Assembly (NCBI GenBank): GCA_011800805.1
Contig: MPNW01001000.1
Location: 9,354-45,225, forward strand
Source of the DNA: Hirudo medicinalis
Taxonomy: Eukaryota > Annelida > Clitellata > Hirudinida > Hirudinidae
Direction of reading: 5' to 3'
DNA: 35,872 nucleotides
The position numbers were made by a program, and so were the translations under genes. The notes beneath the pieces were generated by a model. It made no database searches, was not told the origin of the DNA, and was given only the letters and a program-made list of their open reading frames with translations. Of the stretch, positions 10,485 through 23,311 are shown piece by piece; the stretch's first letter is position 1; each line of letters begins with the position of its first letter.

Positions 10485-11091
10485 TGGCGATAGATTCAGA
10501 AGTGAAATACATGAGAAGGAGGAAAATGAAAATAAATAAAAGAATAGCGTGTCTCTAGTTTATTCTTCGCTTGAAAAGCTGTAGTTTCTGTTTATAACGT
10601 CCAATCAGAGAAAGTTTATAAATACTATCAAATTTGGATTTGCTGCACTATCATCAGCATCTTCATCATCAACAACAACAAAATCATCATCATCATCGAG
10701 AATGAAACTGCCCATTCAACACAAACCAAGTGAGGCATGCAGGACTACTCAGAAGTACGGAGAAGTACAGAGAAGTACTGAGAAATACTGAAGAATACCT
10801 GTGAAGAACAGAGAGAAATTTAGAGCGGTGTATTCATTAGGGTGGAAGAAATGGGGAATGATAAGAGATGTTTGATCGATAGCATGATAGCCTTCAGGGT
10901 GCTATTTGCGGTCAATGGAATTGTCGATGTGCGAAACTTATCGAAGCATTGATTGATGGTTGGTGCTTGAAATACGCCGCTTATGCATCATTCTGACGTA
11001 ATGGCTCCAAGAAATTCGACAAAGAAATTTCAGTTAAGTTGCAGAGAAATTGATTTTGAAGGAAGACAAGAATTGCAGTACATCGTCATCT

Positions 11092-11106
11092 TTATCGTCG
11101 TCGTCG

Positions 11107-11150
<44 letters not shown>

Positions 11151-11203
11151 GCCATCATCATCATCTTCTTCACCATCATTGTCGTCGTCATCGTCATCAT
11201 TAA
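11092..11203. repeat. (ATC)n repeat with GTC blocks
   Basis: Over 100 bp of ATC triplets flanked by GTC triplets. Open frames on both strands give poly-Ser, poly-Ile or poly-Asp. The flanking 10485-11091 contains no recognised gene; it has a small (ATC)n patch near 10650-10700 and three short AGTACNGAGAAG repeats at 10750-10790. Confidence 0.95.
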
Positions 11204-11371
11204 TTGATGGATCGTTAATGAGAGTTAATGGATTGAAGTCCACCGTAGGACATCGTGAATGGTGAAGAGTTCGTCATCTTCATGAGTGATGTTTACCAGG
11301 TGATTAAACGCCATAAATAACCCACAAGATCCTTGAAGTGGTGCAACTCAAAGGCATCGAAGATTAAATGG

Positions 11372-11977
11372 TGATGATGATGACGACGACGACGACGACG
11401 ACGACGATGATGATGATGATGGTTAGGTAAAAATTTGTAAAATGTTAATAATTAATTAACTATTAATAACAAATATTAATGACTTTGTCAATGTTCAATC
11501 ATTCTTCACAAACCTATATCACACTCAATTGATTGACCGAGGGACCCATAAAATTAATCACAAAATATCAACCGTCGCCTTCCTTGACATCGTCATCGCC
11601 ACCACCACCTCACCACCACCACCATCATCATCATCATCGTCGTTATCGTCGTCATCATCATCGTCGTCGTCATCGTCGTCGTCGTCGTGGTCGTCGTCGT
11701 CGTGGTCGTCGTCCTCATGACAGGGGCAGTCTCATTATCAGATTCGGACCTTTTCATGGAGAGGTGCATTTAATCTTGAGCACCAATTGAGACAAATTCC
11801 TCGCCTCTGATTGCTTTGAGAGCCTTCCATCGAAGTTTGTTTTTCCTCTTCATACTCTTCCTCTTCCCCCTCAGGACCATCATCATCATCATGACCATCA
11901 TCATCATCTTCATCTTGTGCTTCATCATTTTATTTTCCCCCTTATTTGTCTTCATCATCACAGTCATCGTCCTCCTC
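11372..11977. repeat. Cluster of three ATC/GAT/GAC repeats
   Basis: (GAT)(GAC)n covers 11372-11421; ACC, ATC and GTC triplets cover 11588-11716; ATC triplets cover 11878-11977. The orientation switches between the first (GAT on plus) and the other two (ATC on plus). Sequence between them holds no gene I can recognise. Confidence 0.93.
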
Positions 11978-12246
11978 TTCGTGATCTTCGCAACGATTTC
12001 ACAGCAAATATCCGGGCATTTACTTCGATTTTTGAAGGAGTAAGATGTTTATTTGATTCTCTTCAAGATTAAAAGAATTTCCAAGTCAAAAATAATTTCT
12101 ATTTAAATCAAAAGAAGAAAAAGAAAAATGAATTGTTGAAATTTTAGCGAATGTCTACAGATTGGGCAACAACAATAACGCTTTGTTTACAAATGCATCA
12201 TTTCTAAGGAGTCGCTATACCAATAAAAATACATATAAACTATTTA

Positions 12247-12295
12247 TAATAATAATGATCATAATAACAACAACAACAACAACAACGACGACGAC

Positions 12296-12371
<76 letters not shown>

Positions 12372-12410
12372 TAATAATAATAATAATAATAATAACATAA
12401 TAATAATAAC
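12247..12410. repeat. Long (AAT)n repeat
   Basis: AAT triplets after a short CAA/CGA lead-in, with two AACAT breaks. It ends about 60 bp before the sequencing gap. Confidence 0.97.
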
Positions 12411-12472
12411 TGCAGTTGTTTGCATAGGACGTGTCTTCAGTGGTGGTCGTACTTGGCAATCGATTGGCTCCC

Positions 12473-12848
12473 NNNNNNNNNNNNNNNNNNNNNNNNNNNN
12501 NNNNNNNNNNNNNNNNNNNNNNNNNNNNNNNNNNNNNNNNNNNNNNNNNNNNNNNNNNNNNNNNNNNNNNNNNNNNNNNNNNNNNNNNNNNNNNNNNNNN
12601 NNNNNNNNNNNNNNNNNNNNNNNNNNNNNNNNNNNNNNNNNNNNNNNNNNNNNNNNNNNNNNNNNNNNNNNNNNNNNNNNNNNNNNNNNNNNNNNNNNNN
12701 NNNNNNNNNNNNNNNNNNNNNNNNNNNNNNNNNNNNNNNNNNNNNNNNNNNNNNNNNNNNNNNNNNNNNNNNNNNNNNNNNNNNNNNNNNNNNNNNNNNN
12801 NNNNNNNNNNNNNNNNNNNNNNNNNNNNNNNNNNNNNNNNNNNNNNNN
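12473..12848. other. Assembly gap (376 N)
   Basis: A run of N. Its left side is unique sequence and its right side opens directly into an ATC repeat, so the gap most likely hides repeat sequence. Any open frame spanning it is meaningless. Confidence 1.
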
Positions 12849-12900
12849 CATCCATCATCACCATCAACATCATCATCATCATCATCAATCATCCATCGTC

Positions 12901-12941
<41 letters not shown>

Positions 12942-12970
12942 GATCATCATCATCATCATCATCATCATCC
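12849..12970. repeat. (ATC)n repeat adjoining the gap
   Basis: ATC triplets with a few TCA/CCA variants starting at the first base after the gap. The true array length is unknown. Confidence 0.96.
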
Positions 12971-13905
12971 TAATAACCATCGTTAACTTCTCACCTATTA
13001 AGTTCACGTCAACTAGCCATCATAATCACCATCTCCTGCATAACAGAGCTCATTGTTATCTCGAATAACACGTTAGAACCACCGCCCTCTGACGTCATCG
13101 GTTAATTTATGGCTGCTGGAAACGTAACTCTCCAATGAGTAATAGCGCTTTCGTTATCGACAGAGCGTCACTCCGGCTAACGCCCACTCGCGAAAGATCC
13201 TTTGGCGCTTTTTTCCATCCGTTGATTTTTCATTCCAGCAGACGCCTGGCACTGGAAGTCTATAAGTTCTTCAGCAAGCCGAAAGCAAACAATCCTTTGT
13301 TATCTCGAACCAGCACGACGCGAGACAAGCGCATTCAGCGCCATCTCTAATCCATAAAACTTTCTCTTAACGGCGCTAGACGAGCAGAGGAAGTGGAAAA
13401 ATGGGATTCGATCGGACTTGGAATGATGGATGGATGGATGGATGTTTGCCGGTGGAAGAATTGATGAAGGAGGGTTTGCTGGTGGGGCGTTGGAGTTCAC
13501 GAGGGTGAAAAGGTTAAAGTGTCCACATTTACCCCGAGTGCATTTGTTGTTGTGATTCGTATATGTTTGATAAATTGCAAATCTAAACAATTAAGCAAAT
13601 ACGAAAATATTAAACATTTCGGGAGAATATTCATAATTGAGTAATATTCAGCAAGTATTTGAGGAGCATTTTTTATTAAAAGTCGTTACGAAGCAAAGAC
13701 GTTTGTCAATATTATTGTGAATAAATATGTAATATTTTCAATTTATTTAAAAGTATTTATGTTTCTGCCTCACCAATGCTCAGTCATGTATTTGATATTG
13801 ATGTGTGTGGACGACTTCCATCAATAATAATATGAACTTCTTATAAGTTCTATTAATCTTAGCTTCAAAATGTTGTCTGGAATGAATGGTTAGTTTAACA
13901 ATGCG
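12971..13905. other. Intergenic; CRE palindrome, short GGAT repeat
   Basis: No recognised gene. TGACGTCA occurs at 13090-13097 in a GC-richer stretch (about 13080-13390). A short (GGAT)n tract lies at 13422-13444. The 71-codon open frame at 13135-13350 matches no family I know. Confidence 0.5.
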
Positions 13906-14115
13906 GGTGCATGGATGGATGAATGTGATGTGGGATGAATGGGCGGATAAATGGAGGGATGAATGGACGGATGAATGGATGGATGAGTGGACGGATGGCT
14001 GGACGGATGGACGGGTGGATGGACGGATTGATGGACGGACGGATGGATGGACGGATGGATGGACGGACGAACGGATGGACGGACGAACGGATGGACGGAT
14101 GGATGAATGAATGGA
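13906..14115. repeat. (GATG)n/(GACG)n tetranucleotide array
   Basis: About 210 bp of GATG and GACG units with GGAT phase. The same motif family as the CATC arrays but in the opposite orientation. It reads Met-Asp-Gly-Trp/Arg on plus and His-Pro-Ser on minus. Confidence 0.95.
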
Positions 14116-15415
14116 TCGAGATTAGGCAGCATGCTGAACACCGGTCAGAGGAGATAACAAAAGAGCGGGAACTTTCTTTAGGAGGGAGCGAATAGACAAG
14201 CAGACGAGAGGAATGATTTAAAACATCTGGGAAATTATACGACTGAATATCAGCGAGACAAACATTTTTCCTCGCTAGGTGGATAAATTCTGGGAAATGT
14301 TGGAGATTTTATTTTTTGGAGACTGAAAATAAGGATCAAATTAGGAACTAATGAATAGCAAATTGGCCGACATTACGCTCATTGCAAAGATGATAACTGC
14401 TACGGTGGTGAGCAGATGAAGCAGGCATTCGTGAGTGGAAGACCTCATTCCAGTGGATTACGGAAAGCCAAAGGAGATCCTCAGATACTGACGACTTTCA
14501 GTCGAACTTCTGAGAGGAACTCGACTCTCGCATCAGTGGCCTCAGTAAAGCCACAGGATCAACTCTTCCAAAGAGGTGTCATCTCTTGATATTTCGACAA
14601 CAGCGCTTCTTCAGCTCACGGATTATCTATCTCTCTTTCTTTACTTACGCCCCTTTTCATCCATCCATTCATCCGTCCGTCCGTCCATTCATCAATCGAT
14701 CCACTCATCCATTCGATCTTCTTTCCATCTGCAATCGGTGACATATTCCAGCCATGGTACAGCACAAAAATACCTTCTTGTGTCGCTTATGTGGTCGTTA
14801 AGATGGATCAGTAGATGGACTGTTGTGATAAATGGCTTATGCCCGGAGTTTCCAAGCTCTTCCATACATGGACTCTGTTTGTGCTGATTCTCTGATGAAT
14901 GGAAAAAATGGAAAGCATATTCAGGGTGCGCGGGAGATAAACAACTCAATTATCTCTAATCATTGGTTTGTAATAATAAATTAATGTTTTCTTTTTTAAT
15001 TACGAAATAATACTAATTAATACATTAATAATATTATCTATTAATAGTGTAATGTTATAATACAATTACAATTAATCATTAATAATTAATATTAATCATT
15101 GATAATTAATATTAACCATTACTAATTAATATTATAATGTTAGCTCGGAAATTGGTTAGGCAGAATAAAATTCTTCCAGCATTCGAGTGAAGACTTCCTC
15201 CTTTTCCAAAAGTGACACATTTGATCGCCAGATGCTTCAACTCCATCTCGGATGTGACTGTCGATAATAGTTCCATAGTTCCACTGGAAATCCTTCCGCC
15301 GTCTTTTCCACCTCGCAGCGTCGAAAATTTCTTTCCAGCTACGACAGCTCATTTGCATATCTAACCATCTTTGGATAAATCCCCACATAAATCTGTTTCT
15401 CTCGTCGGCTTAATT
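14116..15415. other. Intergenic; small CCAT patch and AT-rich palindromic stretch
   Basis: A short CATC/CGTC patch lies at 14658-14705. From about 14970 to 15140 the sequence is almost pure A/T, with TTAATATTAA and AATTAATATTA motifs able to fold back. A minus-strand open frame at 15140-15388 has no known motif. Confidence 0.5.
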
Positions 15416-15752
15416 CATCCGTGCATGCACTCATTCATCCATCCATTCATCTGTTCATTGAACCATTCCTTCATCCATTCAGTCATTTATTCATTCACGC
15501 ATTCATTTATAAATTCATTCATTCATTCATTCATTCCTTCATTCATTCATTCGTTCTTTCATTCATCCATCCATCCATCCATCCATCCATTCATCCATCC
15601 ATNTCCATCATCCATTCCATCCATCCATCCATCATTCATTCCATCCATCCATCCATCCATCCATCCATCCATCATCCATCATCCATCATTCATTCATTCA
15701 TTCATCCATCATCCATCCATCCATCCATTCATCCATCCATCCATTCATTCAT
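15416..15752. repeat. (CATT)n/(CATC)n array with a single N
   Basis: About 340 bp. It changes from CATT-rich on the left to CATC-rich on the right, with a single N at 15603. Phase slips around the N suggest two repeat reads were joined there. Confidence 0.96.
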
Positions 15753-16379
15753 CTCGCGAATAAATTGGGTCGGAAAAATGCATTGGTTAATTAATGGAAA
15801 GAAGCCATGATTTGATTGCACTCCATGTGGGCGTGTCCACCTTTCCGGGCGTTTAAGCGGTCCGTTCAGTGGAAGTCGCAAGGAGACATGTAAACAACTG
15901 ATGCAGTTTCCAATTTAAAAACAAAATCGTAAATTGATATAAAATAATTAATTGATATTAAGTTATTCTAATCGATATTAATTGGTATTGATTAATATTA
16001 ATTTATATTATTTTATGTTATTTTTATTACTTAACACTATTTAATACCAATTGATATTAATTGATATAATTTATATAATTGATATAAATTCATACAGTTG
16101 ATCTCATTTGATGTTATACCTTTCAAGGCCAAAACATGCAAATGACCGTAAATTGGAAATATTTGATTGTGCAATTATAATTTTATTAGACATGTTGTGA
16201 TTAGCAAACGAGTTTATCAAGTCTCGATGTCATCCTTTCTTCGATGGAAATCAAATGCTGACACATCACTGACATTCTTGCATCACGTCGCTCGGTCAAA
16301 TTTTATTCATCCCGGGTGAGGGGTTAAGAAGCGTTAGTCCTCTGCTTACTTTTGAAATAAATAAAAATGAAAAGCATCA

Positions 16380-16412
<33 letters not shown>

Positions 16413-18630
16413 TTATGTATGGAATTAATGCAATCTTAAATCCTGCTAAATACAGGGAGGTCGGTGACGTGGTGAGGATGCACACACGCAACTCCAGATT
16501 AAAATAACTCAACCTCCATTTCCCATTCCAGATTCACCCTCACGTGGTCGGTCAAGCGAGGCAGTGGAAAGACTTTAAATCTTCTCCATGACGCCTTCGC
16601 AGCATCTTCCCAGGCATGGAAAACTCTCCATGCAAAACAAAAAACATCGCAAAAGAGTCGCTCCGTTTATTCATCTTCTTCTATTTTTCTTTTCACACTC
16701 CGCTGAACAAACTCGACTCTCTTTCTGATTGAGGCTCCATGTTTAGTGCCGACCTTTTCCAGCTTCGGCGCAGACTTCTGAGCCATTCTTCTGGAATGTT
16801 TGGCGCTAGGGACGAAGACGAAGAGAGGATGAATGGAAGAGAGAGATAGAAAGATGGAAAGAGGAAGAAAACTGGAAAAGCAGACGAGTGCGGAGAATGA
16901 TGGATGGAGTGTTCAACGAATCGTGAACAGATTCATGTTGCGGGATCTTTTTCGCGCCACGCATACTAAAATTCGTCTGTCCCCTTCGCTATGTAACGCA
17001 TTCGTCATCGGCATGGATCGTTTATTTCGTTTGTCTATAAATTAATAATTTTTAATAATCATGAATTAATAATTTATAATAACTATGAATTAATAATTAA
17101 TAATAATATTAACAAGCTTCGTTGTTCCTATAATTATGTTACGCCGTTACATTGCCATAAGAATGACAATATTTTACACTTCATATGACATGCCAACCAT
17201 CCGAAGTGCAATGTTCACTCCTCAAAGAGGTGAAATGATGTCATCTTGATGGTGGGGTGGTGATGATGGTGATTATGTCATCATCAGACCTTCCTTGAGC
17301 TGTTAAAACCAGTGAACGATTTCAGTGTTATTATGCCATTCTTGGAAAGGAGACCATATCCCTGTGTGTTTGGTTAGGATGACCACCCAGATGCTGTGAG
17401 AAGGTGAAAATAAGTAATAATAATAACAATGTTATTATAATATTATACAATTATAATATTATTATTGTATTAATATGTAATAATAATAATATTATAGTGA
17501 TTAAATATAGATAAATATTATAATAATTAATAACTATTAATTAATAATTTTTATTATATTTAATTATTGATATTAATAATTATTGATAATTACTATATAC
17601 TAATATATATAAATTATAATTATTAATAATTATTAATTGATTAATTAATTATCAATAATATAATAACGTAATATTATATTATTATTATAATATTATTATT
17701 ATATTATTATAATATAATAATATAATATTATAATAACAAAGACAATATTATCCTGCTAAATTGCTTATTACGATGCTGAGGGAAATTCCAGTAAAGCTTG
17801 TACATTTGTATTTTACATTTGTAAAATTAATTTCGATTATTCACAATTGCTTTGCTTACTTATAATAAAATAATTTATTCATAATTAATATTTATTCAGT
17901 TCTGAAATTATTGATATGTTGTCATTGATGACGGCATAAACAGTGATGAGAGATCCATAATTTTATGGAACCGAGGCAGCAGATTGCTGAACCAGTGGGG
18001 GTCACAAAGTGCCTGCGGATAATGAGGTCAGCCACCTCGGGAATGAAGATGGCGATGATGGTGATGATGAACAATACTGAAATATTATTACTGGTTATGT
18101 TATTATCATTATTTATTATCACTATTATTATTATGACAAATCATGTGTCATAATTTTAATTCTAGCAAGACGATTCCAGATTAACCATCCCGTCACTCCG
18201 GCTGCTAGCATGCTCCGGTTCGTTTCCACCCTCTGGAATTGAACCCGGGTACTTTGAACAACCCCGGTCGACAATTCCGCTTCACACTCCAGTAGACAGC
18301 GCTTTCAAAGTTTCTCCCGGAGTGACATTAATGTGGTAGCGTGAGCAAATTATTGATGCCCGAGTAAAGCGCATTTTCCAGCTGGATCGATGGCACGGAC
18401 ACCGCCAAGAAAACCAAACCTTTACTCATCGTAAACAAAGTTCAGACGATCAACATTTTCACTGAAGCCACAATTCCCGCGACATAAATCAGAGTCAATA
18501 CTGGCGTCATCGTCATCACCATCGCCATAATCGTCATCATCGAATGTCATCTTCAGCGGATTAGTTTTTTTTTAAGTTTTGAATCGATCGTCGCTGGCAT
18601 TTTGCGAATAGAAGTAAGTGAAGAATCTTC
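15753..18630. other. Intergenic; AT-rich spacers and short AAT repeats
   Basis: No gene is recognised. ATTGATATTAA-type sequence fills 15930-16090, (AAT)n lies at 16382-16412, and a longer block of A/T-only sequence with many ATTATAATAT palindromes covers 17410-17740. Around 18238-18250 the minus strand has GGGTTCAATTCC, a B-box-like motif without a convincing A box. Confidence 0.5.
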
Positions 18631-18833
18631 AATCGTTCATTCATTCAATCATTCATTCATTCAATCATTCATTCATTCAATCATTCAATCATTCATTCAT
18701 TCAATCATTCATTCATTCAATCATCATCATCATCATCATCAATCATCATCATCAATCATCATCATCACCATCGTCATCATCACCATCATCATCACTATCG
18801 TCATCATCATCATCATCATCACCATCACAATCA
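18631..18833. repeat. 12-bp CATTCATTCAAT minisatellite followed by (ATC)n
   Basis: From 18631 to about 18722 the unit is ATTCATTCAATC, with some units shortened to eight bases. It passes directly into ATC triplets with CCATCG variants up to 18833. The array begins inside the 15-base flank AATCTTCAATCGTTC (18624-18638), which recurs at 21442. Confidence 0.95.
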
Positions 18834-19198
18834 CGGGGGAATAATTATGAATTAAATCATTTAATTATTCTAAATAAATGCTCACGAATATGACTGCAAA
18901 TGAGTATAGTTTCTCGAAAAATATATAAATCATGCAACAATTTTAGCAAAATGTTTTTTGTTTTTGTTTTTTTTTTTTCTTTTTCTAAATTACGTTGAGT
19001 GTAAAAGCTGATGTTAATGTCTGGATTATCATAATTATAATAACAGCTGAGCGACAATAATTTTGCTGACCATAATAATTAATTGCTTCAACCATGATTT
19101 TTTTTTTCAAGACATGGATTTCCTCGAAGTCCTGGTAGAAGGTCTGGAAAGAGTCCTCATGGTGAAAGGTGGCGGAAAAGAAGTCATCACCATCTTCT

Positions 19199-19688
19199 CG
19201 TAGTCATCATCATCATCATCATCATCATCGTAGTCATCATCATCATTATCATCACCATCATCACCGTTGTCATCTTCCTTAACCTTGTAGTCCCAATGTG
19301 CAGCACCGATCCTCAGTAGATCCCAATGCACTTTTCGTTCTGCGTGCTTCAGAGTAGAATTAATCGATCATTCATTCAGTCAATCACTCATTCAGTCATT
19401 CATTCAGTGATTCACTCATTCATTCAATGACTCATTCAGTCACTCTTTCAGTGATTCATTCATTCATTCAATGACTCATTCAATGACTCATGCAGTCATT
19501 CATTGCTACTGAGTTAACCATCGGTCATTCATAGAAATATTAATTCACATGCATTCATCAATTCAATAACTTTTTCCGCGACATGATTAATTAATTAATT
19601 CATTCATTCATCCATTCATCCATTCACCCATCCATCCATCCATCCATTCATTCATCCATTCACCCATCCATCCATTCATTCATTCATT
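19199..19688. repeat. ATC repeat, then CATT/CAGT and CATT/CATC arrays
   Basis: (ATC)n covers 19199-19267. A degenerate (CATTCAGT)n-type array with TGACTCATTCA units covers 19366-19505, and CATT/CATC units cover 19590-19688. The flanking 18834-19198 has a T-rich run near 18960-18985 and no gene. Confidence 0.93.
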
Positions 19689-19761
19689 TTGTATCCTCTT
19701 TTCGGTCTTTCTTTCAAACATGTCACTTGCATCTGCAAAGTGAGCAAACCTAAGTTTCACG

Positions 19762-19826
19762 ACAAGACAATACAAAGACAATACAAAGACAATACAAAGA
19801 CAATACAAAGACAATACAAAGACATT
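19762..19826. repeat. 11-bp ACAATACAAAG minisatellite
   Basis: Five to six near-perfect copies of ACAATACAAAG in tandem. Eleven is not a multiple of three, so each strand's open frame cycles through three peptides; none is a gene. Confidence 0.95.
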
Positions 19827-20960
19827 GACGTCGTCATCTCAAGCGTCAAGTCACATGACGCTGGCCAGTCATAGTCACTGCTATATTTAAAGAGGTGCTT
19901 ACGCCCATTGCGTATAGAGAAATTATTTTGCTGTCGAGTGGTGGCGCACAGATGCAAAGAATCAGAATATCGCCCACCGTAAAACGTGACCGGAAGTTGC
20001 TTGCGGAATCTGGTTTTTTTATTATTTTTTTATTTTTTTATTTTTTTTTATAGTTTTTTGTACTAGTGGATGACGGATTTTTGGGGGCTTCGCTTCCTTG
20101 AGCTTGATTTTTCGGGAATAATTTATTAAAATGCAAAAATACAATTAAATGGGAAAGAAATAAAACACAGGAAAACATTGTTTGTCGACAATTTCAATTT
20201 AAGAATTGGATTATTCGCGATTAATCTGAACGATTAATCTTTCTTTCTTTTTTTAATCGCTCGATTAAACATTTCCTTGGCTTTTAAGTAAATCTCGTCT
20301 ACTAGAGTTTTGTAGTCGTCGTCGTCGTTGTCGTCGTCGTTGTTGTCGTTGTTGTTGTTGTTGTATTTTTCCTCTCGCTCGACGCTATAATTTCGTCATA
20401 ATTTCTACGCCATAATTATGGAATTTGTTCTCCAGCGGATCATCATGCAGACGTTATTGGGACTTGGTGCTCGACACGGTTGTTCATCAAATTTCCTGTT
20501 CTTAACCGAGATATTTTGAAGATTCGAGTGTTTCATTTTGTAACTTTCAACCTAAGTTTTAACTTTCCTTGGCGCTCTCAACCTGCGCCAGGATTGCGCT
20601 AAAAGTCTTCATCCGATTTCTCTCTTCTAGCGCGCACTTCACGAGTACAAGATGCGTTCAATCAGTACAAAGAGACGTACTTAAAATGTAGTACAGCGTA
20701 ACTTTACAGCGTTTAGTCCGTTTCAGATTTAGATTCTGTTTCATTTCCTATTTGTATATTTCCTTTTTCTTTCCAAAGTCTTAGAGTTCGAGACCTGCGT
20801 TCAGACGAAGTAAAAGTATTGGCGCGATTTTTAGGGTCGTTGGGTTGTACTTATTTAAGAAAGTGGTTTTTCTTTTCTATTTTCTCGATTTTAAAGAATA
20901 TTTAAAGAATGTCTGTCTATTAATTTATTGTTTGAACGTTAATAAATTTATGAAAATATT
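19827..20960. other. Intergenic; T-rich runs and GTC/GTT repeat
   Basis: T-rich runs at 20014-20058, (GTC)(GTT)n at 20312-20365. The rest is unique sequence with no recognised gene. Confidence 0.5.
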
Positions 20961-21115
20961 ATGTTTATGATTTTATATTTATGTTTATGATTTTATATTT
21001 ATGTTTATGATTTTATATTTGTGTTTATGATTTTATATTTACATTTTATATTTATGTTTATGGATTAATATTCATGTTTTATGATTTAGTATTTATGTTT
21101 ATGGATTAATATTTA
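20961..21115. repeat. 20-bp AT-rich minisatellite
   Basis: Four tandem copies of a 20-base unit (ATGTTTATGA followed by TTTTATATTT) at 20961-21040, the fourth with one A-to-G change at its first base, then more diverged copies to about 21115. Confidence 0.93.
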
Positions 21116-21392
21116 CTCCTCAAGTTATTGCAGGCAATATTGCTGCCATTTTTCGATCTTTTTTAAGTTCAGAATTCCAGAGAAATTATGTTTAAATAAA
21201 TATTTTATTGGATGTTCATGAAGTTCCTCGAAAACTTAACGGTTATTTGGAGTCTATTTTCTTCTGCGATTTGCATTTGACAAGACTTTAAGATTATCAA
21301 GATTAATATTATTAAATAAATATTATTAATAATATATTATTTATTATTATTATTATTATTAATACTATTACTATTGCTGTTTAGGTTATCAA

Positions 21393-21395
<3 letters not shown>

Positions 21396-21440
<45 letters not shown>

Positions 21441-21652
21441 NAATCTTCAATCGTTCAATCATTCATTCATTCAATCATTCATTCATTCAACCATTCATTC
21501 ATTCAATCATTCATTCATTCAATCATTCATTCATTCAATCATTCAATCATTCAACCATTCATTCATTCAACCATTCATTCATTCAATCATTCATTCAACC
21601 ATTCATTCATTCAATCATTCATTCAACCATTCATTCATTCAATCATTCATTC
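21396..21652. repeat. (ATT)n, single N, then 12-bp CATTCATTCAAT array
   Basis: ATT triplets at 21396-21440 end at an N (21441). The next 15 bases are the same flank seen at 18624, followed by about 200 bp of ATTCATTCAATC units with CAACC variants. Confidence 0.95.
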
Positions 21653-21848
21653 TCAAGTTAGCTTCTTAGTGAATTTTATACTATTCCTTCTTATCTATTT
21701 GTTTTGTTTTTTTATGAATGTAACTTGATTTTATTATTATTATTTATTTATTATTATTAATATTAATGGATAATTGTGTCGAACTTAAGAAAATGGAAAA
21801 TTTCCAGATAGTAAGAATTCATTCATCATTGTGACGGCGATTATAACG

Positions 21849-21965
21849 ATGAAGAAGAAGAAGAAGAAGAAAAAGATCATGATGATGATGATGACGAAGA
21901 AGAAGATTATGATGACGATGATGACGATGATGACGATGACGACGACGACGACGATGATGATGATT
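21849..21965. repeat. (GAA)n/(GAT)n/(GAC)n repeat
   Basis: Purine-rich GAA triplets followed by GAT and GAC triplets. The Lys/Met-rich open frame across it is a repeat translation. Confidence 0.93.
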
Positions 21966-23311
21966 ACAATGTATAAATTTATTACAATGTTTACGATATT
22001 ACTACAATCATTGATTAGTGCATCGGTCATATTCCATAAAATAATTTTACGAAATAAATATACATATTGTTTTTATAAAAATAAATATGATTCAAAATAA
22101 GAGCCGAAAACAAATACGAAAAAACCTCTTTCATCAGTTAATTCTCACAATTAAGTGTCCGAAAATAAATCTTTAGCGCAGAAAAATAGTTGCTTTAAAG
22201 TCCAATTTGACACGACTTCAAATCAGAGGCAGATGTATTTACGCTCCAAATTGGTCTTAAATTGTTTCATAATAACTTGTGCAAAGTCCACATCCGATCT
22301 TCGACTTCAAACAGGCGACGTGAGCCAAGACTGCCAGGAGAGCAAAACCACAAAACCACAAAACAGCAAAACAGCAAAACAGCAAAAGAAGCTAAACTCT
22401 TACATTTTGTTAAGTCGAACAGATTTGAAGCTTATTATTAGAGCTGGTTGTGAATTTCGTTTTTATTCGTCATTAAATTCGACATTTTACATATTTTTGG
22501 ATCACGTTTGGCTAGGCAGGAGTTGCTAGTTGCATCCATGGATGTAACAATGGAAAAATCATCATAATCATCATCAACATCACTATCATCATCGTCTTCA
22601 CCACATCATGAAGGCTACTCGAAGCAAACTGTCAAGTAATCATTCAGCAATCAATCAACACCACCCATAAACACCACCCTAGTCCTCGTACAACTCAGTC
22701 TACCCACCCAGGCGTGCAACTCAGTAAACTCTCTCACCCATCATTGCCTCCCTCCTCAGTCTCTCGCACAGAAGCATCACCGAATCTTGGCAAGCAAACA
22801 CCGCTGACCACGCAGATATTCCACTGGAACGATGACGGAATAAAAGGAAGAGGAAGACAACGTCGATGATGGAAATATTGTCAGAGCATGGAAGGAGGGA
22901 GCAGGAGTGAATGAATTGTCGTACTATTTAATGATCACTTCTCAGCAGACCAGCGATTCTTCCGATAGATTTCACTTCAAATTTTTTATTCAGTAGCCGA
23001 CGTTGTTGTTGTTGCTGTTGTTGATGTTGTTGATGATAGCTTAGTTGCTCTAGAGGTGACGTTCACTTTTTCGGTCATTCGGACTAAAATTTTCTGATTC
23101 TAAAGTAATTCTACAATCGCAACCGGGGTGTTGGAAGATTTTAAAATGTTGAGAACCTTTTTTTCTTAAACAACTACACAACGTGAGTTGCAAGTTTTGT
23201 TGATTTTCTGACCTTTTAAAAACTTGTGAACTTGTGAGTGGTTCTTACGAGCGATGTAAACTTGCCAGTACAGTATGAGGCGCCCCTCAAGTCGTTGATG
23301 AGAATTTGAAG
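21966..23311. other. Upstream region of the LRR-Ig gene; 8-bp and short trinucleotide repeats
   Basis: An 8-bp AAAACCAC/AAAACAGC repeat lies at 22344-22388, ATC triplets at about 22556-22590 and GTT triplets at 23003-23037. No TATA box or other promoter element can be picked with confidence. A stop at 23276-23278 closes the frame before the LRR gene. Confidence 0.5.

Noticed and set aside
10983..11265. Poly-Ser, poly-Ile and poly-Asp frames on both strands
   Set aside because: All come from the same (ATC)n repeat and have no flanking domain.
12240..12986. Frames of 167-209 codons across the N gap
   Set aside because: Most of their length is unknown bases and the rest is AAT or ATC repeat.
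13135..13350. 71-codon frame in a GC-richer stretch
   Set aside because: No homology recognised and no splice or promoter signal beyond a CRE palindrome.
18180..18310. Minus-strand GGGTTCAATTCC as a tRNA or SINE B box
   Set aside because: No A box at the right distance and no stem pairing.
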